NCBI RefSeq assembly: GCF_022134585.1
Contig: NZ_JAKNCT010000001.1
Span: forward strand, 297,595-361,594
Origin: Mesosutterella porci
Lineage (GTDB): Bacteria; Pseudomonadota; Gammaproteobacteria; Burkholderiales; Burkholderiaceae_F
DNA: 64,000 bases
Direction: 5' to 3'
Made by a program: the position numbers and the translations under genes. Positions 43,926 through 53,200 of this stretch are shown here, in pieces (the first letter of the stretch is position 1; each line of letters opens with the position of its first letter). Below the pieces are notes generated by a model that was given only the letters and a program-made list of their open reading frames with translations, was not told the DNA's origin and ran no database searches.

Positions 43926-44510
43926 TCAGGAGTCCTTGCGGGCCGCGGCGCTTGGGCAGAGCTCCCCGGTGAGGAACGAGAGGATCTCCTGCTTCTGCTC
44001 TTCGGAGAGGACGTCAAGACCGAACTTGTGCACGAAAAAGAGGCCTTCAAGCGCCATCACGGCGGTGAGCACCCGGGGCTGCCTTTCCTTCGGGAAGGCC
44101 TCGGCCCGGCGCGCAACCTCCGCGTACCACTCGCGCACCGGGCGCACGAGCTCCGGGTCCTTCACCTGCTGGGAGAGCAGATGGACGCCGAGCTGCGCCC
44201 AGCCGTGGCTCGAGCGGTCGAAGTCCAGGAACCAGTCCGCGTAGGCGGGCACGAGCGTATCCTCGGGGCCTCCGATGTAGTTGTCCTCATGGCTTTTGAG
44301 GCCGCTTCTCAGGTGCTCGGCGTAGTCTTCAAGCAGCGCCCGGTTGAGCTCCCGCTTGCTTTTGAAGTGGTAGGTCACCGCCCCCTTCGACATGTGGGCC
44401 ACCTGCGCGAGGTGATCCATGCTGAGCGCGTCGACGCCCTCCTTCTGGACAATGAATCGGGCCGCCTCGAGGATCGCCTCCCGGGTGTGCAGAGCTTTTT
44501 TTGTTGCCAT
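43926..44510 (-). CDS. TetR family transcriptional repressor
   Basis: 194 residues. The N-terminal helix-turn-helix is TREAILEAARFIVQKEGVDA, LSMDHLAQVAHMSKGAVTYH, FKSKRELNRALLEDYAEHL. The ligand-binding part resembles TetR_C domains of the BetI/AcrR-like group (SSHGWAQLGVHLLSQQVKDPELV). It could be the protein that binds the two ACCG(N)CCGG(N)CGGT operators at 47.8-48.0 kb, which are the only clear TetR-like palindromes I see nearby. Its own upstream region lacks such a site, so that link is a guess. Confidence 0.9.
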   Translation of the reverse strand: MATKKALHTREAILEAARFIVQKEGVDALSMDHLAQVAHMSKGAVTYHFKSKRELNRALLEDYAEHLRSGLKSHEDNYIGGPEDTLVPAYADWFLDFDRSSHGWAQLGVHLLSQQVKDPELVRPVREWYAEVARRAEAFPKERQPRVLTAVMALEGLFFVHKFGLDVLSEEQKQEILSFLTGELCPSAAARKDS

Positions 44511-44654
44511 TCGTTCGTCCCCTGTTGTTTTTTTCAGGTGGCCTGAAGCCTCAGGGACCCCGGAAAGGGCGGAGATCCCGCCCCCGATTCTAGCGCGGGC
44601 GCCCCGCTCCCTTTTCCCCGTCCGATGCTCCCCGCGGGGGCCCGAAGCCCGCAG

Positions 44655-44698
44655 AGCAAAAAGCGCGAGCCCCTCCGGCTTTGCCTGCCGGGAGGGCC
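44655..44698 (-). terminator. Intrinsic terminator of the second porin gene
   Basis: On the minus strand, GCCCTCCCGGC (44697-44687) pairs with GCCGGAGGGGC (44679-44669) apart from two mismatches, followed by a TTTTT tract at 44662-44658. It lies 25 bases beyond the porin stop codon. Confidence 0.65.
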
Positions 44699-44721
44699 CG
44701 CAGACAAGCCCGCTCAGGCCT

Positions 44722-45843
44722 TTAGAACCAGTGCGTGACGCCTACGGTCGTCACGACCCGGTTCGTTTCGGTCGTGTCGGTGTCAAGCAGCCCCGTGCCC
44801 TTCGCGTAGGAGACGACGCCGTAGCCCATCGTGCGCTTGCTGAAGTAGTAGTGCACGCCAAGCGACCCCACATAGCGCTTGTAGTCGTCCTCGTCGCCCT
44901 TCACCGCGCCCTTGTTCTTGCCCGTGAGGAACTGGAACTGCGCAAGGAAATTAGCGGCTCCGACGCTGTAGCGGCCGCCCACGAAGAAGGCATGTCCCTC
45001 GAGCCCGCGGCCGCTGCCGTCATAGACCACCTTGTAGTCGTCGTCCCAGGTCGAGTCGGTGAAGCGGTCCTGGTTTTTGTAATAGTTGTAGCCCGCAAAG
45101 AGCGTCACCGGGCCCGCGTTCGGGCTCCAGGCTCCGGCAAGCTTTGCCGACCACCTCGTCTTGTTCGGGTCGGTGTCCCGGTAGTCGTGGCCGATGAAAT
45201 CGGCCTCAACGCCGGCGATCACCCGCGCGTTCTTTCCGTCCCAGCGCGCGTAGATGTTTCCGAAGTGGCTGTCGCGGGCCATCCCGTTCGTCTCTTTGTC
45301 GGAGGTGTAGCCCGTGAACGAATACTGGCCGCCGAACTCAAAGCCGTTCATCTTCGGGGAGACGTAGTAGAGCGTGTTGCTGTTGAGCCTCCAGACGTTC
45401 ACCTGCGTGCCCTGCAGCCCCGCGTCGTAGTACCCGGTCTCGAAGGGCTCGAAGTCCCAGTAGCGGGAAAGGGACGAAGAACCCGAGGTGAAGGCCCCGA
45501 CCCGGCCCGCGCCGATCGTGCCCCAGGAGCCCGTCACGTAGACCTGGGACTCGCGGTTGAAGAGGCTGCCGCTTTTGCCCTGCTCACCCGTGTCGCTTGC
45601 TAAACCTGACTCCAGGATGAAGCCCACGGTGGAGGGGCCGATTTTCTCCTCGCCCTTCACGCCCCAGCGCGAGCCCGCGTAGTTGCCGGAGTTCATCTCG
45701 AGCGTGTCAACGCCGCGGTTTGAGACGTGGGTGTACTGCAGGCCCGTGTCGACGACCCCGTACATCGTGATGGAAGGGGCGGCTGCGGCCGCCCCGGACA
45801 GGGCCACGGCGGCAAGCGCTGCGGCGAGCTTCATGGGTTTCAT
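44722..45843 (-). CDS. Outer-membrane porin, Neisseria/Burkholderia type
   Basis: 373 residues. The signal peptide MKPMKLAAALAAVALSGAAAAA is followed by SITMYGVVDTGLQYTHVSNR, SRWGVKGEEKIGPSTVGFIL and SLFNRESQVYVTGSWGTIGAGR. It ends VGVTHWF, with the C-terminal aromatic BAM signal. A trimeric diffusion porin. It lies directly downstream of the UrdA-like reductase on the same strand, 149 bases away but behind a strong hairpin, so it may be co-regulated with it and admit its substrate. Close in layout to the porins at 36046 and 56416. Confidence 0.92.
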   Translation of the reverse strand: MKPMKLAAALAAVALSGAAAAAPSITMYGVVDTGLQYTHVSNRGVDTLEMNSGNYAGSRWGVKGEEKIGPSTVGFILESGLASDTGEQGKSGSLFNRESQVYVTGSWGTIGAGRVGAFTSGSSSLSRYWDFEPFETGYYDAGLQGTQVNVWRLNSNTLYYVSPKMNGFEFGGQYSFTGYTSDKETNGMARDSHFGNIYARWDGKNARVIAGVEADFIGHDYRDTDPNKTRWSAKLAGAWSPNAGPVTLFAGYNYYKNQDRFTDSTWDDDYKVVYDGSGRGLEGHAFFVGGRYSVGAANFLAQFQFLTGKNKGAVKGDEDDYKRYVGSLGVHYYFSKRTMGYGVVSYAKGTGLLDTDTTETNRVVTTVGVTHWF

Positions 45844-45884
45844 TTTTTTGCGAGTCCTTTGAATGGAAAAGACGATAAGGGACA

Positions 45885-45927
45885 GGGCGGCCGGGCCTAG
45901 CCCTCAAGGGGAGAAAACCGGCCGCCC
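45885..45927 (-). terminator. GC-rich hairpin after the urocanate reductase gene
   Basis: GGGCGGCCGG (45885-45894) and CCGGCCGCCC (45918-45927) form a perfect 10-bp stem with a 23-nt loop. There is no T-run, so it may attenuate rather than fully end transcription into the porin gene. Confidence 0.5.
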
Positions 45928-45991
45928 TGCAGGAGAGAAAAGGGTTTGAAAGGGAGAGGACGAGGCTCTGCCCCCGTCTTCTTATTCGGAT

Positions 45992-47779
45992 TTAGTTTTT
46001 GTTCCTGTAGGAGGCAGACAGCGCGTCCCAGGCCGCCGCTTCGCCCGCGATGCGGCCGAAGACCAGGATGTCTGTATAGGCGTTGCCGCCCAGACGGTTC
46101 GTGCCGTGAGTGACGCCGGTCGCCTCGCCCGCAGCGTAAAGCCCCGGAATCGGCTCGCCCTTGGCGTTCAGGGCCTGCGCCTTCGGATTAATGCGGATGC
46201 CGCCCATCGTGTGGTGGATGGAGGGAACGGCCTTCACGACGTAGTAGCGGCCCTGCGAGAGGTCGACCAGACCCGCACGGTGGTGAAAGTCGCGGTCATT
46301 GCCCTTGCCGGTCATGGAGTCGACGCGGTCAACGGTCGCCTTGAGGTTCTTGTATGGGATCTTCGTGAAGTCGGCGACGCACTTCAGGTCATCGCAGGTC
46401 TTCATGGTGCCGTTCTTCGTGAACGCGGCGTACTCGTCAGGGTGCGCCTCGACGGTCTTCGAGACGCTGCCGATCTTGTCGTTCCAGAGCACCCAGGTGT
46501 AGGCCCCGGGCTGCCTGAGGATCGCGTGCGAGATCACGTCGCGGCGCTCGAGTTCCTCGACGAAGCGCTCGCCCTTCTGGTTCAGGAGGATCGCGCCGTC
46601 AAATCGCGCGTCGGCGATGAGCTCGATCGTGCCCGAGACCGGGTCGCAGATCGGGTAGGTCTGGATGTACTGCATGTTCACGAGGCTCGCCCCTGCGCGC
46701 TCGGCCATGTAGAGGGCTTCGCCGGTCGCGCTCGGGGAGTCGGTCGACTTGAAGCGCTCGTCAAGCGACGGGTTGTACTTCTTCACCATCGCGGCGTTGT
46801 GGCCGAAGCCGCCGGTCGCGAGCACCACGCCGCCCTTCGCGTCGAACTCATAGGGGCGGCCGTCCATTTCAGCCTTGACGCCGGTCACGCGCCCCGTGGA
46901 ATCGCGCAGCAGCTCCACGGCCTTCATGTTCGTAATCACGGGGATGCCGAGCGAGTCGGCCTTCGCCGAGAGCTTCGTGATGAACTCCGTCCCGGTCTGG
47001 CCCACGGGGATCAGGGCGCGCTTTCTCGTATGTCCGCCGAACATGAAGAGGTTGTCCGGCTCGAACCTCACCCCCACGTAGTCGCGGGCCCACTTCGCGG
47101 TTTCAAGCGCGCGCCCGGTGAGAGTGCGGATCACTGAGAGGTCGCCCTTCTTGTCGCCGCCGATATAGGTGTCCTGCGCGTGGCGCTCGGGCGAGTCGTC
47201 GAGAACGCCCAGCTTCGGCTGCACCCAGTTGCGGGCGACGTTCATCTCGCCGCCTGAAATGAGGGAGTTGCCGCCGACCGAAGGCATCTTCTCCAGCACC
47301 ACGACGCTCGCCCCGGTCCTCTTCGCCTCGATCGCGGCGGCAAAGCCCGCGCCGCCCGCGCCCACGACGACCACGTCATAGCCGCTCTTCGCGGGGATCG
47401 CCTTCGAGACCTTCTTCAGGGACTTCTGACCGTCCTTCGAGAGGGTGACGCCCGCCTTCTTCGCCGCGTCCTTCACCGCAGCGAGAAAGCCGCGCGAGGA
47501 GAAGGAGGCGCCGGAGACCACGTCGAGGTCGGCGGAATTGGTCTTTACGACATTGTCCTTCAGGTCCGTGAACACCTTCTTCGAGAGGACCGGGTTCTCC
47601 TGCTGGGAGAGGACCTTGATCGACTGGATGCGGTTCGCGTCGAACGTGACCTCGACCTTGATCTCGCCGTCCTTGCCAACACCGGTTCCGGTGGTGGTCA
47701 CGGGGGAGGCGAAGGCCTGCAGGGCGAAGACGCTCATGACGGCAGCGGCCACTGCCATGGAAGCTTTGTTAAAACGCAT
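45992..47779 (-). CDS. urdA: Urocanate reductase (UrdA-type), flavinylated, periplasmic
   Basis: 595 residues. A Sec signal (AVAAAVMSVFALQAFA) is followed by an FMN_bind domain with flavinylation motif SGAS (89-92) and an FAD domain (YDVVVVGAGGAGFAAAIEAK from 134). From memory, Shewanella UrdA uses Y373, D388, R411, H520 and R560. Here I count Y375 (QTYP), D390 (IADAR), R413 (ERRD), H522 (SIHHTMGG) and R562 (HGTNRLGG): all five at a constant +2. Y and D replace the His and Glu of fumarate reductases and read the imidazole ring. The protein should reduce urocanate to imidazole propionate as a respiratory acceptor. It is divergent from an exported ammonia-lyase-like gene, and a TetR-like operator overlaps its leader at 47794. 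Confidence 0.88.
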   Translation of the reverse strand: MRFNKASMAVAAAVMSVFALQAFASPVTTTGTGVGKDGEIKVEVTFDANRIQSIKVLSQQENPVLSKKVFTDLKDNVVKTNSADLDVVSGASFSSRGFLAAVKDAAKKAGVTLSKDGQKSLKKVSKAIPAKSGYDVVVVGAGGAGFAAAIEAKRTGASVVVLEKMPSVGGNSLISGGEMNVARNWVQPKLGVLDDSPERHAQDTYIGGDKKGDLSVIRTLTGRALETAKWARDYVGVRFEPDNLFMFGGHTRKRALIPVGQTGTEFITKLSAKADSLGIPVITNMKAVELLRDSTGRVTGVKAEMDGRPYEFDAKGGVVLATGGFGHNAAMVKKYNPSLDERFKSTDSPSATGEALYMAERAGASLVNMQYIQTYPICDPVSGTIELIADARFDGAILLNQKGERFVEELERRDVISHAILRQPGAYTWVLWNDKIGSVSKTVEAHPDEYAAFTKNGTMKTCDDLKCVADFTKIPYKNLKATVDRVDSMTGKGNDRDFHHRAGLVDLSQGRYYVVKAVPSIHHTMGGIRINPKAQALNAKGEPIPGLYAAGEATGVTHGTNRLGGNAYTDILVFGRIAGEAAAWDALSASYRNKN

Positions 47780-47793
47780 TTTCTTTCCTTTAA

Positions 47794-47807
47794 ACCGACT
47801 GGACGGT
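47794..47807. promoter_or_regulatory. TetR-like operator 1 in the urdA leader
   Basis: ACCGACTGGACGGT is a near-palindrome preceded by TAA. It lies 14 bases upstream of the urdA start codon, just before the ribosome binding site (AAAGGAAAG). It matches operator 2 (47974-47987, inverted) at 13 of 14 positions. Confidence 0.6.
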
Positions 47808-47973
47808 CTTTTTTATGACAGGCTCATTTAACCACCGCGGACCCACCAAAGCAAGTCTTTGCGGCTAGGCATTAACCCGTATTATCTAAGATAAACACCG
47901 CAGATCCCCATTATTAAAGCGGCGCTGGAACTAAGTCGGAAGAACTACTAATGTCGGAAACCCTCATAAACAT

Positions 47974-47987
47974 ACCGTCCGGTCGGT
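47974..47987. promoter_or_regulatory. TetR-like operator 2 upstream of the exported lyase gene
   Basis: ACCGTCCGGTCGGT is palindromic except for the two T/A positions. It lies 87 bases upstream of the lyase ATG. The inverse, with its AAA flank, reappears as operator 1, 180 bases away. Paired copies on both divergent genes point to one regulator controlling both. Confidence 0.6.
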
Positions 47988-48074
47988 TTAATCATATACT
48001 ACGACCTCGTCGCACCCGGCGGGCTGAAGTGCCCCGACCCGGACAAGCGCCAAACACTCTATTGGAGAGATAAG

Positions 48075-49721
48075 ATGATGAAGTTCAAACCCGCAGCCCT
48101 TGCCATAGGACTTGCCATGACCGCTACCAGCGCATTTGCCACCGTGACCCTGGACGGCCACTCGCTCACCCAGGCCGACGCCTGGAAGATCGCCGAAGGC
48201 GAGCCCGTCGCCATTTCGGACAAGGCCATGAAGTTCATGTCCGACTCGAACAAGCTCGTGCTGCTCGCCGCCCGTCAGGGCAAGGAAATCTACGGCCTCA
48301 CCGTGGGCGTGGGCCTCAACAAGGACCATCACCTCTTTGACAAGACCGGGCGCCTCACCGAGCAGGCCCGCCAGGCCTCGATCGCCTTCAACCGCAACAT
48401 CATCCGCTCGCACTCCGCCGGCTTCGGCCCGATGCTGGACAAGAAGATCGCAAGGCTTGCGATGGTGGTGCGCCTCAATACGCTTTTGACCGGCCGCTCC
48501 GGAGCCCAGCCGCGCGTGGCCGAGCTCTACCGCGACTTCCTCAACAAGGGCATCACCCCGATGATCCCTTCGCGCGGCTCGATCGGCGACGCTGACATCA
48601 CGCTCGCCTCCCACGTGGGCTCGGTGATGATCGGCGAATGGAAGGCCGACGTCGACGGCAGGGAAATGACGGGCGCCGAAGCCCTGAAGGCGAAGGGCCT
48701 CCAGCCCCTCGTCCCGGAAGGCAAGGACGGCCTGGCGATCCTCTCCTCCAACTGCGTGGGCACGGCGCTCACCATGGAAGCCGCCCGCACGATGCACCAG
48801 GTGCTCAAGGTCTCGCCCGTGGTCTACGGACTTTCGCTTGAAGGCCTGAACGGCAACGTCACGCCGTTCCTCGCCCAGAGCGCAGCCTCGCACCCGCTGA
48901 AGGGCTTCCCCGAGATGGCGAAGACCCTGCGGCTTACCCTGAAGGGCTCCTACCTCTGGGACCTCGACAAGACCCGCAACCTGCAGGATCCCCTCTCCTT
49001 CCGCACGAGCGTCTACACGATGTCCGAGGCGAAGGTCGCGCTCGATGAGCTAGACGGCCTGCTCAACACCCAGATCAACTCTTCCGACGACAACCCGGGC
49101 GTGATCCTCAACGCCACGCAGGAAGACCGCAGCACCCCCTACGTGAACCAGTGGTTCGTGGAGGGCGACGGGCTGAAGGGCGCCATCATCCCGAGCGCGA
49201 ACTTCGAGCCGCTGCCGATCGCGATTGCCGCCCAGAAGGCCGCGATCGCCCTCACCCACGTCGCGCACAACAGCGCGAACCGCATGATGAGGCTCGACGA
49301 CGACAACTTCTCGGGACTCTCGCGCTACCTCGCCTCCAAGGAGAACGTGTTCGGCCACGCCTTCGGCGCGACCGAGGACTCGATGGTCTCGCTCTACGCC
49401 GAAACGATCGACCTCGCCAACCCGATCTCCGTGCACGGCGCCGCGGTTGAAGGCACGATCGAGGACACGCACTCCAACCTGCCGCGCGTCGCCCAGCGCC
49501 TGAACCGCTCCGCGAACACGGTGCTTGACATGTACTCGATGGAGCTACTGCACACCGCCCAGGCCATCGACCTGCGCAAGATGAAGCAGACGAACGTCCG
49601 CCTCTCCGACAAGACCGGCGCTCTTTACAACGCCTACCGCAAGCAGGTTCCGTTCGTCGGCATGGACCGCGTCTACAGCGGCAACCTCCAGGCCGGCCGC
49701 AAGATCCTCGAGCAGTACTGA
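48075..49721 (+). CDS. Exported aromatic amino acid/histidine ammonia-lyase family protein
   Basis: 548 residues. A clear Sec signal peptide (MKFKPAALAIGLAMTATSAFA, cleavage after A22) is unusual, since HutH is cytosolic. The fold is lyase_aromatic: the catalytic Tyr is Y73 in IYGLTVGVG; H113 in RSHSAGFG matches the HAL His; LNTLLTGRSGAQP, INSSDDNPGVI and LLHTAQAIDLR are conserved. The MIO segment, normally GSVGASGDLAP, reads R167-GSIGDADITLASH, with no Ala-Ser-Gly triad. LQDPLSFR keeps the Arg but has Leu for the usual second Tyr. Beside a UrdA-type reductase, the natural reading is periplasmic deamination of histidine to urocanate. How it would do so without classical MIO is unclear. The ATG at 48075 has GGAGAGA. 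Two terminators follow. Confidence 0.82.
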   Translation: MMKFKPAALAIGLAMTATSAFATVTLDGHSLTQADAWKIAEGEPVAISDKAMKFMSDSNKLVLLAARQGKEIYGLTVGVGLNKDHHLFDKTGRLTEQARQASIAFNRNIIRSHSAGFGPMLDKKIARLAMVVRLNTLLTGRSGAQPRVAELYRDFLNKGITPMIPSRGSIGDADITLASHVGSVMIGEWKADVDGREMTGAEALKAKGLQPLVPEGKDGLAILSSNCVGTALTMEAARTMHQVLKVSPVVYGLSLEGLNGNVTPFLAQSAASHPLKGFPEMAKTLRLTLKGSYLWDLDKTRNLQDPLSFRTSVYTMSEAKVALDELDGLLNTQINSSDDNPGVILNATQEDRSTPYVNQWFVEGDGLKGAIIPSANFEPLPIAIAAQKAAIALTHVAHNSANRMMRLDDDNFSGLSRYLASKENVFGHAFGATEDSMVSLYAETIDLANPISVHGAAVEGTIEDTHSNLPRVAQRLNRSANTVLDMYSMELLHTAQAIDLRKMKQTNVRLSDKTGALYNAYRKQVPFVGMDRVYSGNLQAGRKILEQY

Positions 49722-49753
49722 TTTCGGCTGAGGTCTTTTCCTTCGGGAACGGA

Positions 49754-49779
49754 GGGTGGAAACAGGTTTTCCACCCTTC
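49754..49779 (+). terminator. First terminator after the exported lyase gene
   Basis: GGGTGGAAA (49754-49762) and TTTCCACCC (49768-49776) form a perfect 9-bp stem with a 5-nt loop, followed by TTCT. It lies 33 bases after the stop codon. Confidence 0.65.
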
Positions 49780-49798
49780 TCCCGCCAGGGGACATTCA

Positions 49799-49841
49799 AA
49801 GCGCGCGGGGCTTTTCCATTAAGCCTCTGCGCGCTTTTTCA
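49799..49841. terminator. Second terminator, shared by convergent lyase and NUDIX genes
   Basis: AAGCGCGCGGGGCTT pairs with AAGCCTCTGCGCGCTT around a 7-nt loop, with TTTTTC following on the plus strand. It lies between the lyase gene and the convergent NUDIX gene and strengthens insulation of the two transcripts. Confidence 0.7.
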
Positions 49842-49880
49842 CTTCCCTTTCCTTTTGCCGGAAGACGCGGCCCCGGCCTT

Positions 49881-50285
49881 TCAGGAGCCCCGGGCCTCTT
49901 CAAGAAAAGGCTTCAGCTTCTGCACGGCCTCGACGTCGGCCGGCAGCCACGCCACGGTGTCCAGCTCATCCTTCCCCAGCCACTTCGCTGCCTCGTGCTC
50001 GAGCAGCGTGATGCTGCCCTCCGCCACGGAGGCGAGAAAGCAGTGCATCGTGAGGTGAAACTTCGGGTAGTCGCACTCCACGGTGGTCACAAGCCGCTCG
50101 GGCCTGATCGTCACCTCTAGCTCCTCGCGGATCTCGCGCACGATCGCCTCCTGCGGGGTCTCGCCCGGCTCCACTTTGCCGCCGGGAAATTCCCAACCGT
50201 CCTTGAAATCGCCGTAGCCGCGCTGGGTGGCGAGTATCTTCCCCTCGTGGTGGATGATGGCTGCCACGACTTCAATTCTCTTCAT
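49881..50285 (-). CDS. NUDIX hydrolase, MutT/8-oxo-dGTP pyrophosphohydrolase type
   Basis: 134 residues. The full NUDIX box is visible: GGKVEPGETPQEAIVREIRE, then ELEV. The surrounding sequence (VAAIIHHEGKILATQRGYGD, FKDGWEFPGGK, LEHEAAKWLGKDELDTVAWL) is that of the MutT/(deoxy)nucleoside triphosphate pyrophosphohydrolase group. The start ATG at 50285 overlaps the stop of the upstream PLD-helicase gene by 14 bases, so the two are translationally coupled and probably act together. Coupling of a NUDIX enzyme to a DUF3427 helicase recurs in many genomes as I recall, which argues against a simple housekeeping mutT. Confidence 0.88.
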   Translation of the reverse strand: MKRIEVVAAIIHHEGKILATQRGYGDFKDGWEFPGGKVEPGETPQEAIVREIREELEVTIRPERLVTTVECDYPKFHLTMHCFLASVAEGSITLLEHEAAKWLGKDELDTVAWLPADVEAVQKLKPFLEEARGS

Positions 50286-53200
50286 TGCTGCTCTCAAAAT
50301 CATTGGTTAAATAATCATAAATGTCTTCGCGAACCGGGTGTTCCAGCTCATATCGGATCTCGAAGGCCGCGTCGCCGGTCTGCAGCCTCACGGGCGCAGG
50401 ATCCCCCACGGCGTTCATTTCGCCCAGGAAATAGAAGGACTTCGCCTCCTTGTCGTCCTTGTTCTTGCGTACGAACAGATAGATCCGGTTGCCCCGATCC
50501 TCCGGCGTGCGCTTGAACATATGATCCGCGTCCGGCGAATCCACCCTCCTCTTCGTCTTCGAAAGCGCAATCAGGATGCGCTCGGACTCGAAGCGGTCCT
50601 CATAGGCGATCGCCTCTTCGGACTTCTCATAGTTCACGAACACCGGCAGCGTTTTCGTTTCCTTGTCGTAGAAGTAGCCGCCGATATTCTGGGCGGTCAT
50701 GTTCCTCGACCAGTTGAGGAGCCGGCACACATCCTCGTAGGTGTACTTGCTGTAAAGAGCAAAGTCCGTTTCTTGGTAGCGCTTAATGTACTCGCTGTTG
50801 TAGCGCCGCTTCATGTACTGCGCGAGTTCCAACAGCATGGCTTTGAACTCGGGGCTCGCCTGGAGGGTCGCCTGAAACTGCCCCGAAATCCGATAGTCGC
50901 CGCCTTCGGGCTCAAGAAACACGCACTTCGAGGTCCGCTCCTGATCAAGGCTATTTTTGCAGAACTGATTGGTGAGCACGAGGACGACGTTCTTCAAGTG
51001 CTGATCGGACGCATTGATGCCGTAATTCTTCCAAAGGCTCTCCCGAAGCCTTGCGAGCACCCGGTCGCGGCCTTGAAGAAGATCCTCGAGGACGAGCGCT
51101 TCGGAAACCCGCTTGCTGTTTCCAAGCTTCGAGCACCAGAAGGTGAGCATCTGCTCGGCCTCGGGCGAGAGCCTCACTTTGTAATCGTTGTCATAAGCCT
51201 TCAAAAAGGCGTAATAGGACCCCAGGCTTTTGTTTTCAAAGAATTTCTGAACGTCGACCGCATTGTGCAGCTCGAAATCGACGAGCCTCGGGATCCGCCC
51301 GAGCTTGAACTTAAGCGTCCTATAGGACTCTTTGAGAAGCTGAATGCTGTTGGTCTGGGCTGAGTCTATCGATTGAAAGATGCGCCGCTCCACGATTCGA
51401 TCGAAATAGATCGTGGAGGCTCCCGGCAGGTGCTTTCCCCCTTCCTTTACGAAGCGCCGCATGTTGTCCTTGTTGTAGCTGCGGTCGCCCGAGAGCGCGA
51501 TGGGAATCAGATAGTTGGTCTTATAGCGCCCTATGAAGTCGAGCACTACCACATAGTCCTTCCCTTTGGCCTTGCGAAGACCGCGGCCCAGCTGCTGAAT
51601 AAAGATGATCGGGCTTTCGGTCGGGCGGAGCAGCAGGACCTGGTTCACTTCCGGGATGTCAACGCCTTCGTTGAAGATGTCGACTGTGAAGATGTAGTCG
51701 AGCCGAGCGGGCCCCTCGCCGTGTTCGAGGCGCTCGACCATGGCGGCTCGCTCTTCTTGAGAATCCTCGCCCGACAGAGCCGCGGAGGGAGCACCCCGCT
51801 CGGTGAACTTTAGGGCGAGCTCCTCACACTCGCGATTGGTCGAGCAGAAAGCCAAACCCTTCACCCGCTCGCCGCTGAACCTGAAGTAGCGGGCCTCGCG
51901 CAGCACGTGCTCCACCCGGGCGTCGCTCGTGAGGAGATTGAAGCTCCGCTCGTCCTCGATTTTTTCACCGTCCACTTCCAAGTCCGTGATGCCGTAGTAG
52001 TGGAAGGGACAGAGCAGATCGTTTTCGAGCGCCGTCTGCAGGTGGATCTCGTAGGCGATGTTGTTGTCGAAGAGCTTGTAGATATCAAAGCCGTCGGGGC
52101 GGTCGGGGCTCGTGGTCATGCCAAACCAAAACCGGGGTTTGAAAAAGCTCATGATTTTCTGGTAGCTTGCCGCTCCCGCCCGGTGCACCTCGTCGATGAT
52201 GATGAAGTCGAACGCCTCCGGCCCGAAAGCCGCGAGGTTTTCGTCTTTCGACATCGTCTGCATGGTGGCGAAAGTGTATTTCGCGCCGCTGTCATGGCGG
52301 TGGCCGCTGTAGAGCCCGAAGTCGCCGAAGCCGCCGCCCAGCACCCGCTTGAAGCTAGCCATAGACTGCAGCGCGATCTGCTCGCGGTGCACGAGGAAAA
52401 GGACGCGCCGTGGAGCGATTTTCTTCACTGTGAAGGCGGAGGCATAAGTCTTGCCGGTCCCGGTCGCGGAAATGAGCAGCGCCCGTTTCTTGCCTTCGCG
52501 GTAAAGCTGATAGACGCTGTCCACCACACGGCGCTGCATGTCGTTGGGTTCGATCGCGGCCTGCTCGGGAGCTGGAGTCTTCTGCGGCCTCGGCACGAAG
52601 ATCGGCCGCTTCTCCTCCCAGTCTTTTTCGTAGCGCGGCAGCTCGGTCTTGAGGCTAAAGCTTAGAGGACTCGCCCAGAGGGACTCGAACTCCGAGACCA
52701 GGCGTTCAGTCACCTCCCCTTCGCGCTTGCCCACAAGCCTCACGTTCCATTCTCGGTTTTCCGTAAGCGCGGGGCTCGTGAGGTTTGAGCTTCCGACAAT
52801 CATCCGGTAGAGGCCGCCCGCCTTGAAGACATAGCCCTTCGTGTGAAAGCCTTCTTCAGAGGAACAGCGAAAGAGCTTCGCCTCAATCGCGGGAGAGACG
52901 CTACCCTCCTGGTTCTTTTCGCGCGCGAAAGCGTTGAGCGACTCCACCATTTCCAGAAGCCGCCTTAAATCCTTGGGCTTGTTGAAATAGTTGAAGTCCG
53001 AAACCAGGATGCGGCCTCGACCTCCTCGGCAGACGAAGTCCTGCAGGTCCCCTTTGAGGAAGCTCAGTCCCGCCTCGGTGAAAAAGGCGACGCTGAAGAA
53101 GAACTCGCTGCTTCGCCGCAGCTCGTCCTGGAGCGCGACGTAGACATGAATGTTTCTCCGAGGCTCGTTGGAAAGAAACTTCGCACGATACGCGGGGTCG

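Noticed and set aside
45992..47779. Fumarate reductase call for the urdA gene
   Set aside because: The fumarate-binding His and Glu are replaced by Y375 and D390, the pair I recall for urocanate reductase.
44722..49721. Classical cytosolic hut operon
   Set aside because: No hutU, hutI or hutG is present, the lyase is exported, and the lyase lacks the normal MIO triad. The layout fits respiration, not histidine catabolism to glutamate.
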